Shown here one piece after another: positions 26,520 to 35,107 of a stretch of 64,000 nt of DNA. The notes beneath the pieces were generated by a model. The model saw only the letters and a program-made list of their open reading frames with translations, did not search any database and was not told where the DNA came from. Every line of letters begins with the position of its first letter. Positions within the stretch are counted from its first letter, which is position 1. A program made the translations under genes and the position numbers. The DNA comes from Nocardioides sp. CER19 (GTDB lineage: Bacteria; Actinomycetota; Actinomycetes; Propionibacteriales; Nocardioidaceae): positions 1,302,001 through 1,366,000 of the forward strand of contig NZ_JARVWS010000001.1 of assembly GCF_029846275.1 (NCBI RefSeq), written 5' to 3'.

Positions 26520-26900
26520 TCAGGACACCGCCGGGAACTGCGCGAAGTGGAGCAGCACGCCGCTCGGATCCCAGACGTAGGTCACTCGCGCCCACTCCTC
26601 GTTCCTCGGCTCAGCGACCCGAGCCGTCCCGTAGCGGCCAGCCGCCAGGACCGCGGTCACCTTCGCGTACCAGTCGTCCGCGGACCCCACCTCCACGGTG
26701 AGCATGGAGTTCTCTGCCCACTCCTTCACATAACGGTCCTGCAGCATGAGCTGACTCCCGCTGAGGCCGAGCAGGACGAGAGCGTCGTCTCGCCACAGTT
26801 CGCTCCATCCCAGCGCCAGGTAGAAGTTGCGGGAGGCGGCCAGATCCAGCGCCGGAACGAACGGCCGTACGTCGGTCACGCTCAGGTCGGTCACCTCCAC
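26520..26900 (-). CDS. VOC family protein (bleomycin-resistance-like)
   Basis: About 126 residues from the GTG at 26900; starts further upstream are possible. DVRPFVPALDLAASRNFYLA is the standard VOC opening, followed by LGWSELWRDDALVLLGLSGS, a middle MLTVEVGSADDWYAKV and the C-terminal VTYVWDPSGVLLHFAQFP. Both half-domains of one vicinal-oxygen-chelate unit are present. The lack of the usual first metal His suggests a binding or immunity role rather than glyoxalase I. Single gene. Confidence 0.82.
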   Translation of the reverse strand: MEVTDLSVTDVRPFVPALDLAASRNFYLALGWSELWRDDALVLLGLSGSQLMLQDRYVKEWAENSMLTVEVGSADDWYAKVTAVLAAGRYGTARVAEPRNEEWARVTYVWDPSGVLLHFAQFPAVS

Positions 26901-27033
26901 ACGATGCAAGATCCCCCCGCCCGCGTCAACGCTCGTCCGGTGCAGCACTCAATAGTGACTCTCCGTCGGCAGAAGACGCGTCCCACAGAGGGGTCGTGCC
27001 GATCGCAGGTCCATGCCGGGGACCTTGCCGCGG

Positions 27034-27720
27034 CTAGGGCAGACGGCTGGTGCCCAACGGCCTTCGAGCCGGCCGGCCCGCTCGCCGTCGCTGCCGGTCC
27101 GGCTGGGTGATCGCGCGCACCAGGCCGACGACACCGAGCGCCACGAGTGCCATCGAGACGACGAGCCAGAACGCCACCCATCCGCCGGTTGCCGGCCACT
27201 TCACCCACCCGGCGGTGATCATGTCGGCGACGCCGAGCCAGGCAAACGCGAGCAGCACCCACCAATCGAGACCCTGCGCCGCGAGGTTGAACCGCAGGGC
27301 GAAGTCGGCGAACCGGCCGTGCCGGGTCGGGAGCAGGGAGATCGCTCCCTTGGTCAGCCGCGGCGGGCCCACCGCGTTGTCCGAACGCACCGTGTGGGTG
27401 AGCGTCGTGGTGGCGTACGCCGGCGTCAGGGAGCGGACGAATGCGAGACCGCCCAGCATCGTCAGTGAGGCGGTGAGTGCCGTCGCGATCCCCAGCGCAC
27501 CACCGAGGATCGGGCCCGCCACAACCACCACCAACAGGGAGACGAGCACGTCGTATCCGCTGCTGCCCTCACCGAACCCGCGGTCGATGCCGATGAACAG
27601 GCCGCCCCACCCGAACACGACGACCACGGCCAGCAGCGCCGTGTAGATCGACGTGACAAGCAGGTAGCCGAACGGTCGCAGGATCAGAACGACCTTCGGC
27701 ATCGGTTCGTTGGCGGTCAC
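27034..27720 (-). CDS. Membrane protein of unknown function
   Basis: 228 residues from the GTG at 27720, with a GGGGGAG site about 10 bp upstream. Five hydrophobic segments are visible: near residues 15-40, 55-75, 77-97, then two at 155-205. A polar cytoplasmic segment lies between the third and fourth (TLTHTVRSDNAVGPPRLTKG). The C-terminus is Arg-rich. No family is recognised. It is divergent from the hydrolase at 27915. Confidence 0.7.
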   Translation of the reverse strand: MTANEPMPKVVLILRPFGYLLVTSIYTALLAVVVVFGWGGLFIGIDRGFGEGSSGYDVLVSLLVVVVAGPILGGALGIATALTASLTMLGGLAFVRSLTPAYATTTLTHTVRSDNAVGPPRLTKGAISLLPTRHGRFADFALRFNLAAQGLDWWVLLAFAWLGVADMITAGWVKWPATGGWVAFWLVVSMALVALGVVGLVRAITQPDRQRRRAGRPARRPLGTSRLP

Positions 27721-27914
27721 GCCCCAGATGCTCCCCCTTGCGGGTTGCGCCAAACCTGCGCGGCGTCACTGACGTCGAGCCTGCGGCTCGGACCGATCCG
27801 CGTCCGTCGTCGGTCTCCGACACCGGTGCCTGTCGCCGCCGAACGCGTCCCGACGGATCCTCGCGTCGCTCGTCGCCTGGCCGCGGGACCGGAAACGGAG
27901 GGGCGCCCCGGCGC

Positions 27915-28619
27915 ATGAGTCGCTACGGTCGGCTGATGGCGCAGGGCGAGATCACGTACGCGTTGCTGCCGGGTGCTGGCGGACGCGCGACCTGGTTCTA
28001 CAGCCGCCTCACGCCGCTGTTGCAGCGGGCAGGCCATGAGGCGATCGCGATCGACCTGCCCGGCGCCGACGGGTCGGCGGGCCTGCCCGAGTATGCCGAG
28101 ATCGTGACCCGTGCGCTGGAAGGGCGGTCGCAGGTGGTGCTCGTCGCCCAGTCCATGGGCGGGTTCACCGCTCCGCTGGTCGCCCAGCGCACGCCGCTGG
28201 AGTCCCTCGTGCTCCTCAACGCGATGATCCCGGTGCCGGGCGAGCGGGCGGGCGAGTGGTGGGAGAACACCGGGGTCTCGGCGGAGCGAGAGGCGGCCGC
28301 GCGCCGGCACGGGTACCCGGAGAACTTCGACCTGGAGACGTATTTCCTGCACGACATGGACCCGGTTGCTGTGGCACAGAGCGAGGAGGAGGCGAGCGAC
28401 GAGGCCGCCGCGGCCTTCGACTCGCCCTGCGCGTTCGGGTCGTGGCCGGACGTGCCTCTGCACGTCGTCGCCGGTGCGGACGACCGCTTCTTCCCTGTGG
28501 AGTTCCAGCAGCGCCTCGCGCGTGAGCGGCTCGGTCTCGAGGCGGACGTGCTCCCCGGCGGGCACATGCTCGCGCTGTCGCAGCCGACCGCGCTCGCCGC
28601 CTACCTGCTGGAGCTCTGA
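27915..28619 (+). CDS. Alpha/beta hydrolase (esterase-like)
   Basis: 234 residues from the ATG at 27915; GGAGGGG lies 12 bp upstream, and an ATG seven codons in is the alternative. The triad is visible: the nucleophile Ser in LVAQSMGGFTAP, an Asp in VAGADDRFFPVEFQQ, and the His in LPGGHMLALSQP. The start (ITYALLPGAGGRATWFYSRL) and IAIDLPGADGS are typical of the small esterase/MenH-like group. The substrate is unknown. It is divergent from the membrane protein gene at 27034. Confidence 0.88.
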   Translation: MSRYGRLMAQGEITYALLPGAGGRATWFYSRLTPLLQRAGHEAIAIDLPGADGSAGLPEYAEIVTRALEGRSQVVLVAQSMGGFTAPLVAQRTPLESLVLLNAMIPVPGERAGEWWENTGVSAEREAAARRHGYPENFDLETYFLHDMDPVAVAQSEEEASDEAAAAFDSPCAFGSWPDVPLHVVAGADDRFFPVEFQQRLARERLGLEADVLPGGHMLALSQPTALAAYLLEL

Positions 28620-28635
28620 GATCCCAGAGGCGACC

Positions 28636-28652
28636 GGCGGCGGAGTGACGCA
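28636..28652 (+). repeat. Dispersed intergenic motif A, copy 1
   Basis: GGCGGCGGAGTGACGCA, 17 bp after the hydrolase stop. One of nine copies of GCGGCG-n3-4-GACGCA between 28.6 and 44.8 kb. Confidence 0.6.
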
Positions 28653-28777
28653 GTCTCCTCAGCGTCTCCGCGGCTGTAGAGAGTGTCCGGAAATGGACTC
28701 GGCATCAGCCGCACCCTTGACCGATGAGGGGCCGCCCAGTCGGAATGCGAGGCCGGCGCTACCGGGTTGCACCCGTC

Positions 28778-29455
28778 ATGACAGTCATTGGGATCATCGG
28801 AGCAGGACACATCGGCAGCACGATCGCCCGTCTCGCCGTCAGCGCAGGTCACGACGTCGTGATCAGCAACAGCCGCGGGCCCGAGACCCTGACTGACCTC
28901 GTCGCCGACCTCGGTCCGAACGTCCGAGCAGCGACCGCCGAGGACGCCGCGGCCGCCGGCGACGTCGTCGTTGTCACCATTCCCCTGAAGAACTACCGCC
29001 AGGTCCCCGCCAAGCCCCTTGCCGGCAAGGTCGTGATCGACACCAACAACTACTACCCGCAACGCGATGGCCAGATCGCCGAGCTCGACAGCGAGGCGAC
29101 CACCACGGCGGAGCTGCTACAGCAGCACCTCCGCGAGTCCCGCGTCGTGAAGGCTTTCAACAACATCCAGTTCGCCCACCTCGGCGCGCTCGCCCGTCCA
29201 TCCGGGGCCGACGACCGAACATCGCTGCCGATCGCAGGCAACGATGTGGCCGCGAAGGAGACGGTCGCCCGGCTGCTCGACAGCCTCGGCTACGACGCCT
29301 ACGACGTCGGCAGCCTTGCCGAGGGCTGGCGATTCCAGCGCGACGAGCCGTCCTATGTGTCGCCGTACGGCGAGCGTGGCGGAGCGCCCCGCCCGGTGAG
29401 TGCCGAGCAGCTCGCCGTCCTCATCGCTCGGGCCACGCGCTACAGCGACAGGTGA
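28778..29455 (+). CDS. NADPH-dependent F420 reductase-like oxidoreductase
   Basis: 225 residues from the ATG at 28778, where the cofactor fold begins at once (MTVIGIIGAGHIGSTIARLA); upstream in-frame codons add only a random-looking leader. Further motifs are HDVVISNSRGPETLTDLVAD, DVVVVTIPLKNYRQVP, VVIDTNNYYPQRDG and VKAFNNIQFAHLG. These match the NADP oxidoreductase coenzyme-F420-dependent family (Fno-like). Many bacterial members do not use F420 and are general NAD(P)-binding reductases. Single gene. Confidence 0.85.
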   Translation: MTVIGIIGAGHIGSTIARLAVSAGHDVVISNSRGPETLTDLVADLGPNVRAATAEDAAAAGDVVVVTIPLKNYRQVPAKPLAGKVVIDTNNYYPQRDGQIAELDSEATTTAELLQQHLRESRVVKAFNNIQFAHLGALARPSGADDRTSLPIAGNDVAAKETVARLLDSLGYDAYDVGSLAEGWRFQRDEPSYVSPYGERGGAPRPVSAEQLAVLIARATRYSDR

Positions 29456-29512
29456 CACACCGGACCTGGACCCACGATCGGGGTCGAGCGTCGCACCGCT
29501 GCGCGTGCGAGC

Positions 29513-29528
29513 GCGGCGGTGTGACGCA
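29513..29528 (+). repeat. Dispersed intergenic motif A, copy 2
   Basis: GCGGCGGTGTGACGCA-type element 58 bp after the F420-reductase-like gene. Confidence 0.55.
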
Positions 29529-29616
29529 CCTTGGGGAAGGGTGACTCGCGGCGGAGGAGGCGTTTGGCGCTTCTCGGTCGCCGTAGCGGGTACGACAAGA
29601 GTCAGGGGGCAATGCG

Positions 29617-30102
29617 ATGAGCACGCACCGGGCATCAACAGGCCAGAACTCCACGAGCAGCCTCAGTCCGTCCGAAGCGTTCGGCATGGTCCTGGACGCT
29701 GCCGTGACGGTCGTCGCCGCCAAGGTCGAACGAAAGGCAGCTGGTTGGATCGACAAGCTCAGCGCCGTGGCAGGGTCGAGGGCCTCGGAGACGACCGTCC
29801 TCGGGCTGGCTGATCAAGGACTTGACGTTGTCGCTGAGTCCGGGGGCCTGGCTCAACGAGCCGGCGCTGCTGGCGTCAAGGCGCACCTACACGGCGAGGG
29901 TCCGACGTCGGCCGCACTCCGGAGCGTGTGGCACGCGGGAACGCCGGCAGTGAAGGCAGCGATGCTCACCTCGGCCGTCGCCGCCATCGTGCTGCTTGCC
30001 CTGTCTCCCGTGCTCCTGGTCATCTACCTGCTGATCTGGATCGTGATCGCCGCGGTCCACCGAGCCCGCGCAGTTCGCCGGCGCGGGCTTGCGACAGCGT
30101 GA
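29617..30102 (+). CDS. Hypothetical protein with C-terminal membrane anchor
   Basis: 161 residues from the ATG at 29617. The first 110 residues are helical and polar (SEAFGMVLDAAVTVVAAKVE; GWIDKLSAVAGSR), with one long C-terminal hydrophobic region (AVAAIVLLALSPVLLVIYLL) and a basic tail. No family is recognised. It is convergent with the MarR gene. Confidence 0.6.
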   Translation: MSTHRASTGQNSTSSLSPSEAFGMVLDAAVTVVAAKVERKAAGWIDKLSAVAGSRASETTVLGLADQGLDVVAESGGLAQRAGAAGVKAHLHGEGPTSAALRSVWHAGTPAVKAAMLTSAVAAIVLLALSPVLLVIYLLIWIVIAAVHRARAVRRRGLATA

Positions 30103-30145
30103 CACCGCCTCCGATCCGGGCGGATCTTTGATGAGCGGACGCTCG

Positions 30146-30679
30146 TCAGCGTCGGTCGTTGAGGCAGTCGTGGTCGGGTGCGATGGCCTGGAGGATCCGG
30201 CGGGCGATCGCGGCGGTCTGCTGGACTTGGGCTTTGGTGAGCGGGTCGAACACGATCCTGCGGACCTCGGCCACGTGTCCGGGGGCGGTGGCGACGACTT
30301 TGTCCCATCCGGAGTCGGTGAGGATGGCCAGGGTGTAGCGGCCGTCACTGGGGTCTGGGGTGCGGCGCAGCCAGCCCCTCTTCTCCAGTCTGGAGACGAC
30401 CTGAGAGAGCCGGGACAATGAGCCGTCGGCGATGGCGGCGAGCACGCTCATGCGCAAGGTTCGGTCTGGCGCCTCGGAGAGACCTGCGAGCACGCCGTAC
30501 TCGAAGAGGCTGAGGCCCGCGTCCCGTCGTAGCTGGGCGTCGAGGGCAGGCTCCAGGTTGAAGATCAGGCCGCCCAGCATCATCCAAGCCTCATGTTCGT
30601 CGGCCGTCAGCCACCTGGCCTCCTCCGGACACCCCGCGGTCGCAGTGTCCGTACTCGCCTGGGTGCTGCCCTCCGTCAT
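30146..30679 (-). CDS. MarR-family transcriptional regulator
   Basis: 177 residues from the ATG at 30679; a GTG two codons earlier is also possible. The winged helix-turn-helix is clear: GLSLFEYGVLAGLSEAPDRT, SVLAAIADGSLSRLSQVVSR, LEKRGWLRRTPDPSDGRYTL. MarR proteins are dimeric repressors relieved by small ligands. It is divergent from the YceI gene at 30802, and two imperfect palindromes lie in the shared 120-bp gap, so it probably represses that gene and itself. Confidence 0.9.
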   Translation of the reverse strand: MTEGSTQASTDTATAGCPEEARWLTADEHEAWMMLGGLIFNLEPALDAQLRRDAGLSLFEYGVLAGLSEAPDRTLRMSVLAAIADGSLSRLSQVVSRLEKRGWLRRTPDPSDGRYTLAILTDSGWDKVVATAPGHVAEVRRIVFDPLTKAQVQQTAAIARRILQAIAPDHDCLNDRR

Positions 30680-30734
30680 CGGCACAGACTACCGGGCGAC
30701 GGTGGAAGTCGGCGGTAGTCCAAGGCGCTGGATC

Positions 30735-30781
30735 ACTTGAGGGTTGAAGTGAAGGTGCCTAGCATCAAGTTCACGGCTGAA
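30735..30781. promoter_or_regulatory. Two imperfect palindromes in the MarR/YceI divergent gap
   Basis: ACTTGAGGGTTGAAGT at 30735-30750 and TTCACGGCTGAA at 30770-30781, with centres 33 bp apart (about three helical turns). They are candidate operators for the adjacent MarR protein. The symmetry is partial. Confidence 0.4.
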
Positions 30782-30801
30782 GTCAAATACGGAGGCTAGA
30801 A

Positions 30802-31344
30802 ATGGGCGACTGGCAGTTGGACCCCTACCACACCCAGGTGGAGTTCGCGGCGAAGCATCTGGGGATGATGACCGTTCGCGGGCACTTCGCCGAAGTGACA
30901 TCCAAGGCCGAGATCGACCTCGATCATCTGGAGGACATGCAGGTCGAGGTCACGATCCAGGCGGCCAGCATCAAGACCAACAACGAGGTACGTGACAAGG
31001 ACGTGCGGGCGGAGAACTTCCTCGATACCGACAACTTCCCGGTCATCACGTTCAAGAGCACTCACGTCGAGCTCGCCGGGCAGGATCGCCTCAACGTGAC
31101 CGGGGACCTGACGGTCAAGGGCACGACGCGGCCCGTCACCCTTGCCGTGACCCGCCTGGGGGAGTTCAGCGACCCGATGATGGGCCACAGAATCGGCTAC
31201 AGCGGCCAGGCGACGATCAAGCGGAAGGACTTCGGTCTGAGCTTCAACCCCATGCTGGACGGACGATTCGTCGTCAGTGACGCGATCGACATCCTCCTCG
31301 AAGGCGAGTTGGTGGAACAGGTCGCGCAGGAATCGGCCGACTAG
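30802..31344 (+). CDS. YceI family protein
   Basis: 180 residues from an ATG behind GGAGGCTAGAA. MGDWQLDPYHTQVEFAAKHL, then VRGHFAEVTSKAEID, RDKDVRAENFLDTDNFPVIT and a C-terminal IKRKDFGLSFNPMLDG are textbook YceI. These form a lipocalin-like barrel that binds long polyprenoid or quinone-type lipids. It has no signal peptide, as is usual in actinobacteria, so it is cytoplasmic. It is divergent from and probably controlled by the MarR gene at 30146. Confidence 0.95.
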   Translation: MGDWQLDPYHTQVEFAAKHLGMMTVRGHFAEVTSKAEIDLDHLEDMQVEVTIQAASIKTNNEVRDKDVRAENFLDTDNFPVITFKSTHVELAGQDRLNVTGDLTVKGTTRPVTLAVTRLGEFSDPMMGHRIGYSGQATIKRKDFGLSFNPMLDGRFVVSDAIDILLEGELVEQVAQESAD

Positions 31345-31535
31345 GCACGACCGCTCATCGGCAGACCCGGAAGACAGCCGTGCGGGCACTCGCCATCGTG
31401 AGTGCGGTCTGTCCGCCGCCTGCCCAGATGTGGGCGCGGCGGTCACGAACCTCGAGGTGCCTTTTGTGAGGCGTCTCCGACGCACGCATCATGGTGTTAC
31501 GAACTGAGCGTTCGTAACGGACCTGTGAGGGGTGG

Positions 31536-32210
31536 ATGAGCGTGCAAGAGGCGCCTGTGGTGATCGAGATGTGGACTGACCTGGGATGCCCGTGGTGCTA
31601 CGTCGGCAAGCACCGGCTTCAGGCTGCGATCGACCGGCGGACGGACGCGGGACGGTTCGTGGTGCGGCTGCGGTCCTTCGAGCTGAACCCGGACGCGCCG
31701 CGCGAGCCGGAGACCATCGAGAGCGCCTTCATCCGCTCTCACGGTGGCGACGCGTCGGTGGTGCTCGACGCCGAGCGACGCATCCAGGCACTCGCCCGAG
31801 GTGAGGGGTTGGCGTTCTCGCTGGATCGGCTCAACGCCAACACCTTCGACTTCCACCGCGTGCTGCACCACGCCGACGAGCAGGGCCTCGGGACCGAGTT
31901 CTTCTCCGCGGTCCAGGACCAGTTGTTCGCCGGCGCGATCAACCCGTTCGACCCCGTCGAGCTGGTCCAGGTCGCGGAGTCGGTCGGGCTGGACGGGGAG
32001 CGAGTGCGTCGCGTGCTCGCCAGCGACGAGTACGCCGAGGAGACGCACGCCGACCGGCGCGAGGGTCTCGCGCTGGGACTGACGGGCGTCCCGTTCGTGG
32101 TGTTCGACCGTCAGGTCGCGGCGCCGGGTGCGCAGTCGGTCGAGGTGTACGGCCAGATCCTCGATCAGATCGTGGGCCAGCATGCCCAGAGGGTCGTGGC
32201 TCATGGCTGA
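31536..32210 (+). CDS. DsbA-family oxidoreductase, FrnE-like
   Basis: 224 residues from the ATG at 31536. The thioredoxin-fold active site is Cys18-Pro-Trp-Cys21 in EMWTDLGCPWCYVGKHRLQ. The helical insertion domain has NTFDFHRVLHHADEQGLGTE, and the cis-Pro loop is LALGLTGVPFVVFDRQVAAP. The ending (GAQSVEVYGQILDQI) is that of FrnE-type cytoplasmic disulfide isomerases. It overlaps the small protein gene that follows by 8 bp. Confidence 0.93.
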   Translation: MSVQEAPVVIEMWTDLGCPWCYVGKHRLQAAIDRRTDAGRFVVRLRSFELNPDAPREPETIESAFIRSHGGDASVVLDAERRIQALARGEGLAFSLDRLNANTFDFHRVLHHADEQGLGTEFFSAVQDQLFAGAINPFDPVELVQVAESVGLDGERVRRVLASDEYAEETHADRREGLALGLTGVPFVVFDRQVAAPGAQSVEVYGQILDQIVGQHAQRVVAHG

Positions 32211-32334
32211 CCCGGTGGGTCCCCTCGTGTTCGTCGCCGGCGACGCGGACGGGATCTGCGACTCCAAGACCGGCGTCTGTGCGGTCCCCGAGCCCGACAC
32301 AGGGCCGGACGCGGTGGTCAGCGAGCCCCAGTAG
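32203..32334 (+). CDS. Small two-cysteine protein, 43 residues
   Basis: The ATG at 32203 lies inside the end of the DsbA-like gene. The product has one hydrophobic strand (PLVFVAGDADG) and two cysteines (ICDSKTGVC), then a Pro/Asp tail. Overlap with a thiol oxidoreductase and the paired cysteines suggest a link, but the frame may be chance. Its end overlaps the convergent HxlR gene by 17 bp. Confidence 0.35.
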   Translation: MADPVGPLVFVAGDADGICDSKTGVCAVPEPDTGPDAVVSEPQ

Positions 32335-32728
32335 CGGCTCGACCGACGCCGGTGGCTTCGTGCTGCTTGCGGTGGGCTGCGACGGCGGCGTGATTGCTGG
32401 CCGCCCAGCCGGCCAGCGCCAGCACCGCCTCCTGCAGCGAGCGGCCGAGGTCGGTGAGCTCGTAGACCACGCGCGGCGGCACCTCGGCGTACGCGGTTCG
32501 GGTGGCGAGCCCGTCGCGCTCGAGCTCCTTGAGCGTCACGGTCAACATCCGCTGCGAGATCCCCGGGACACTCGCCTGGAGGTCGGAGTACCTCAACGGC
32601 CCCGAGCCCAGGGTGCTGATCACCAGCACCGTCCACTTGTCGCCGATCCGGTCCAGCACCTCGCGGATGAACGCGCTGTCCTCGGGCCACGCCGTGCACG
32701 GGCCCGAGAGCGTCCGCTGTCCCGCCAT
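32318..32728 (-). CDS. HxlR-family transcriptional regulator
   Basis: 136 residues. The family core is present: REVLDRIGDKWTVLVISTLG, RYSDLQASVPGISQRMLTVT, LKELERDGLATRTAYAEVPP and VVYELTDLGRSL. HxlR winged-helix dimers often repress a divergent gene in response to electrophiles or quinones. It is divergent from the NAD(P)-binding oxidoreductase at 32812, and a perfect 7-bp inverted repeat lies between them. Confidence 0.94.
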   Translation of the reverse strand: MAGQRTLSGPCTAWPEDSAFIREVLDRIGDKWTVLVISTLGSGPLRYSDLQASVPGISQRMLTVTLKELERDGLATRTAYAEVPPRVVYELTDLGRSLQEAVLALAGWAASNHAAVAAHRKQHEATGVGRAATGAR

Positions 32729-32753
32729 GATCCACCCGATTCCTACGCAGACA

Positions 32754-32773
32754 ACTGTTGCCGCACCAACAGT
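32754..32773. promoter_or_regulatory. Inverted repeat, probable HxlR operator
   Basis: ACTGTTG, six bases, CAACAGT. It sits in the 83-bp gap between the HxlR gene and the oxidoreductase it faces, 25 bp before the HxlR start. Confidence 0.6.
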
Positions 32774-32811
32774 AACCCAGCATGACGACAGAACCGAAGG
32801 AGAGGCCCTTC

Positions 32812-33474
32812 ATGAGCACCCTGCTCGTGCTGGGCGGCAGCGGCCGCACCGGCATCCACGTCCTCGAGCACGCCATCGCCCGCGGCCACCAGGTCCGCGC
32901 ACTCGTCCGCAACCCCGACGCAGTCGATGCCCCCGCCGGGGTGCAGCTGATCGCCGGCACCCCGGCCGACATCGACGACATCCGCCGAGCCGCTGAAGGC
33001 ACCGAGGCCGTGGTCAGCGTCCTGAACAACGCCCGGGCCTCGGACAACCCGTGGGCCAAGCCGGTCAGCCCACCCGGCTTCATGACCGACGCGGCCCGCG
33101 CCACCCTCACCGTGATGGGCGAACAGGGCATCACGCGCATCGTGGCGACCTCCAGCCAGGGCGTCGCCGAGGACTGGAAGCGGATCAGCCCGATCATGCG
33201 CGGCCTCATCAAGATCTCCAACATCAAGGCCGGCTTCGACGACCACGACGGAGTCGACACCTTGATGCGCACCTCCGGTGTCGACTGGACCCTGGTCCGC
33301 GCCGTCGCCCTCACCGACAAGCCAGCCAAGGGCCCCCTTCGCGTTGCCGAACCCGGCACCGAGAAGCCCGCTCCGTTCGTCAACCGCGACGACCTCGCAG
33401 CGTTCCTGCTCGACACCGTCGAGCAGAACAGCTGGATCCGCCAGACCCCACTGGTCTGGAACGCCCGCGACTGA
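32812..33474 (+). CDS. NAD(P)H-binding oxidoreductase (atypical SDR)
   Basis: 220 residues from the ATG at 32812, which follows GAAGGAGAGG; an ATG ten codons upstream lacks a site. The nucleotide fold starts MSTLLVLGGSGRTGIHVLEH, followed by VRALVRNPDAVDAPAGVQLI and VVSVLNNARASDN. The pattern is that of NmrA/YwnB-like NAD(P)H-binding proteins. These are often quinone or flavin reductases, or sensors. It is probably under the divergent HxlR regulator. Confidence 0.88.
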   Translation: MSTLLVLGGSGRTGIHVLEHAIARGHQVRALVRNPDAVDAPAGVQLIAGTPADIDDIRRAAEGTEAVVSVLNNARASDNPWAKPVSPPGFMTDAARATLTVMGEQGITRIVATSSQGVAEDWKRISPIMRGLIKISNIKAGFDDHDGVDTLMRTSGVDWTLVRAVALTDKPAKGPLRVAEPGTEKPAPFVNRDDLAAFLLDTVEQNSWIRQTPLVWNARD

Positions 33475-33698
33475 ACCAAGCAGCACCCACAGGAGATCCC
33501 CACGGGATCACAGCGGTTCCGCCCGCCGAGCAAGCCGAGGCTGGCATCGACCTCGACGGCTCAGGCTGGGCGCAGCAACGGCTTCGTCGGACGACGGTTT
33601 CCGCGTTGTCGAGGTATTCGTCAGAGGTTCACGTCGTGGCCAACCGGGTGCGCGGTCCTCCCGCCAGAGTTCGCACCGTCCCTCGACGAAGGAGTCTC

Positions 33699-34892
33699 AT
33701 GCGAACCTCACTCATCCCCGCCCTCGCGGCCGGCGCCGCCATGATCGCCGTCCCGTTCGCGGCGCACGCGGCCGGCACTGCGAGTGGTGGCAAGACGAGC
33801 ACGCAGGGCTCGTTCACCTACGCCGTCTACGGCGACGCGCCCTACGGCGTGAGCCCCACTGACACCTCCGAGGTCGACGCGACGCCAGGGTTCATCGACG
33901 CCGTCAACGCCGACCCGGACGTCAGCGCCGTGCTCCACGTGGGGGACATCCACTCGGGCAAGCAGTACTGCACCGAGGACTACGACCGCCAGATCGCGGA
34001 CCTTTGGAGCCACTTCGCCGACCCGATGGTCTACACGCCCGGCGACAACGAGTGGACCGACTGCCACAAGGCCGCCGAGGGCGGCGGCACCTACAACAAG
34101 ACGACCGGGCAGGTCGACTACGTCAAGGACGCCCAAGGCAACCTGGTCGACTACGCCGGCGGAGATCCCGTGGCCAACCTCGACCTGGTCCGCTCGATCT
34201 TCTTCCCGAAGCCGGGTGCCACGCTCGGCAGCGGGTCACTCGAGACGGAGTCGCAGGCCACGGCGTACGACCCCGCACACCCCGAGGACGCTCAGTACGT
34301 CGAGAACGCGATCTGGAAGCGGAAGGGCTTCGTCTTCGTCACGCTCAACATCCCCGGCGGCTCGAACAACGACACCGACCCCTGGTACGGCGCCGCGACG
34401 ATGAGCGCCGAGCAGGCCGCGGAGACGCAGCAGCGCACCGCCGCCGACCTGCGTTGGCTCGACCACGCCTTCGACGTCGCCTCCGCCGAGGACGCCCAGG
34501 GTGTCGTGCTGGTCCAGCAATCCGACATGTGGGACCTCGACGGCAAGGCGCAGACGCACCTCAGCCAGTACGAGCCGTTCGTGAAGAGCCTCGCCGAGCA
34601 CACCGTGGCGTTCGGCAAGCCGGTGCTGGCCCTGGAGGGCGACTCGCACGTCTACCGCTCGGACAACCCGCTGCAGAAGGGCGCCGCGTGCGCCGGCGAC
34701 GCCGACGTCTGCTCGTACGACGCCTGGAACAGCCACCCGTCGTACGACGTGCCGAACTTCCACCGCATCGTCGTGCACGGCAGCACGGTGCCGCTGGAAT
34801 ACCTCAAGCTGGTCGTCACCCCCGGTGGCCACCAGGCCACCACGGCGACGAGCTTCGGCCCGTTCTCATGGTCGCGCCACGTGGAGGGCTGA
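33699..34892 (+). CDS. Secreted metallophosphoesterase
   Basis: 397 residues from an ATG behind GAAGGAGTCTC. A signal peptide (MRTSLIPALAAGAAMIAVPF, cleavage near AHAAG) leads to a calcineurin-like domain. Metal-site motifs are FTYAVYGDAPYG, VLHVGDIHSGKQ, YTPGDNEWTDCH and a late LALEGDSHVYR. The Asp, Asp, Asn-Glu and Asp-x-His order fits a dimetal phosphoesterase. It should be exported; the substrate is unknown. Single gene. Confidence 0.88.
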   Translation: MRTSLIPALAAGAAMIAVPFAAHAAGTASGGKTSTQGSFTYAVYGDAPYGVSPTDTSEVDATPGFIDAVNADPDVSAVLHVGDIHSGKQYCTEDYDRQIADLWSHFADPMVYTPGDNEWTDCHKAAEGGGTYNKTTGQVDYVKDAQGNLVDYAGGDPVANLDLVRSIFFPKPGATLGSGSLETESQATAYDPAHPEDAQYVENAIWKRKGFVFVTLNIPGGSNNDTDPWYGAATMSAEQAAETQQRTAADLRWLDHAFDVASAEDAQGVVLVQQSDMWDLDGKAQTHLSQYEPFVKSLAEHTVAFGKPVLALEGDSHVYRSDNPLQKGAACAGDADVCSYDAWNSHPSYDVPNFHRIVVHGSTVPLEYLKLVVTPGGHQATTATSFGPFSWSRHVEG

Positions 34893-35107
34893 GGGCGCCT
34901 CAGCTGCCGCCGGTCCGCGCGGAGGAGCGCCCGCCGAGGCGCTCCAGCTCGGGACGGCGTTCAGGCGTGACACGTCCCGGCCAGTGCGCGGTCGTGACCG
35001 CTCGCCGCGAGCAGGTGCGAGACGTATCGCCGCACTTCCGCACACGGATACCTCGGTGGGCATCCCGGCCGGCCCGTCACGCACCTCTCGCTGGATAGCC
35101 TGCCTCC

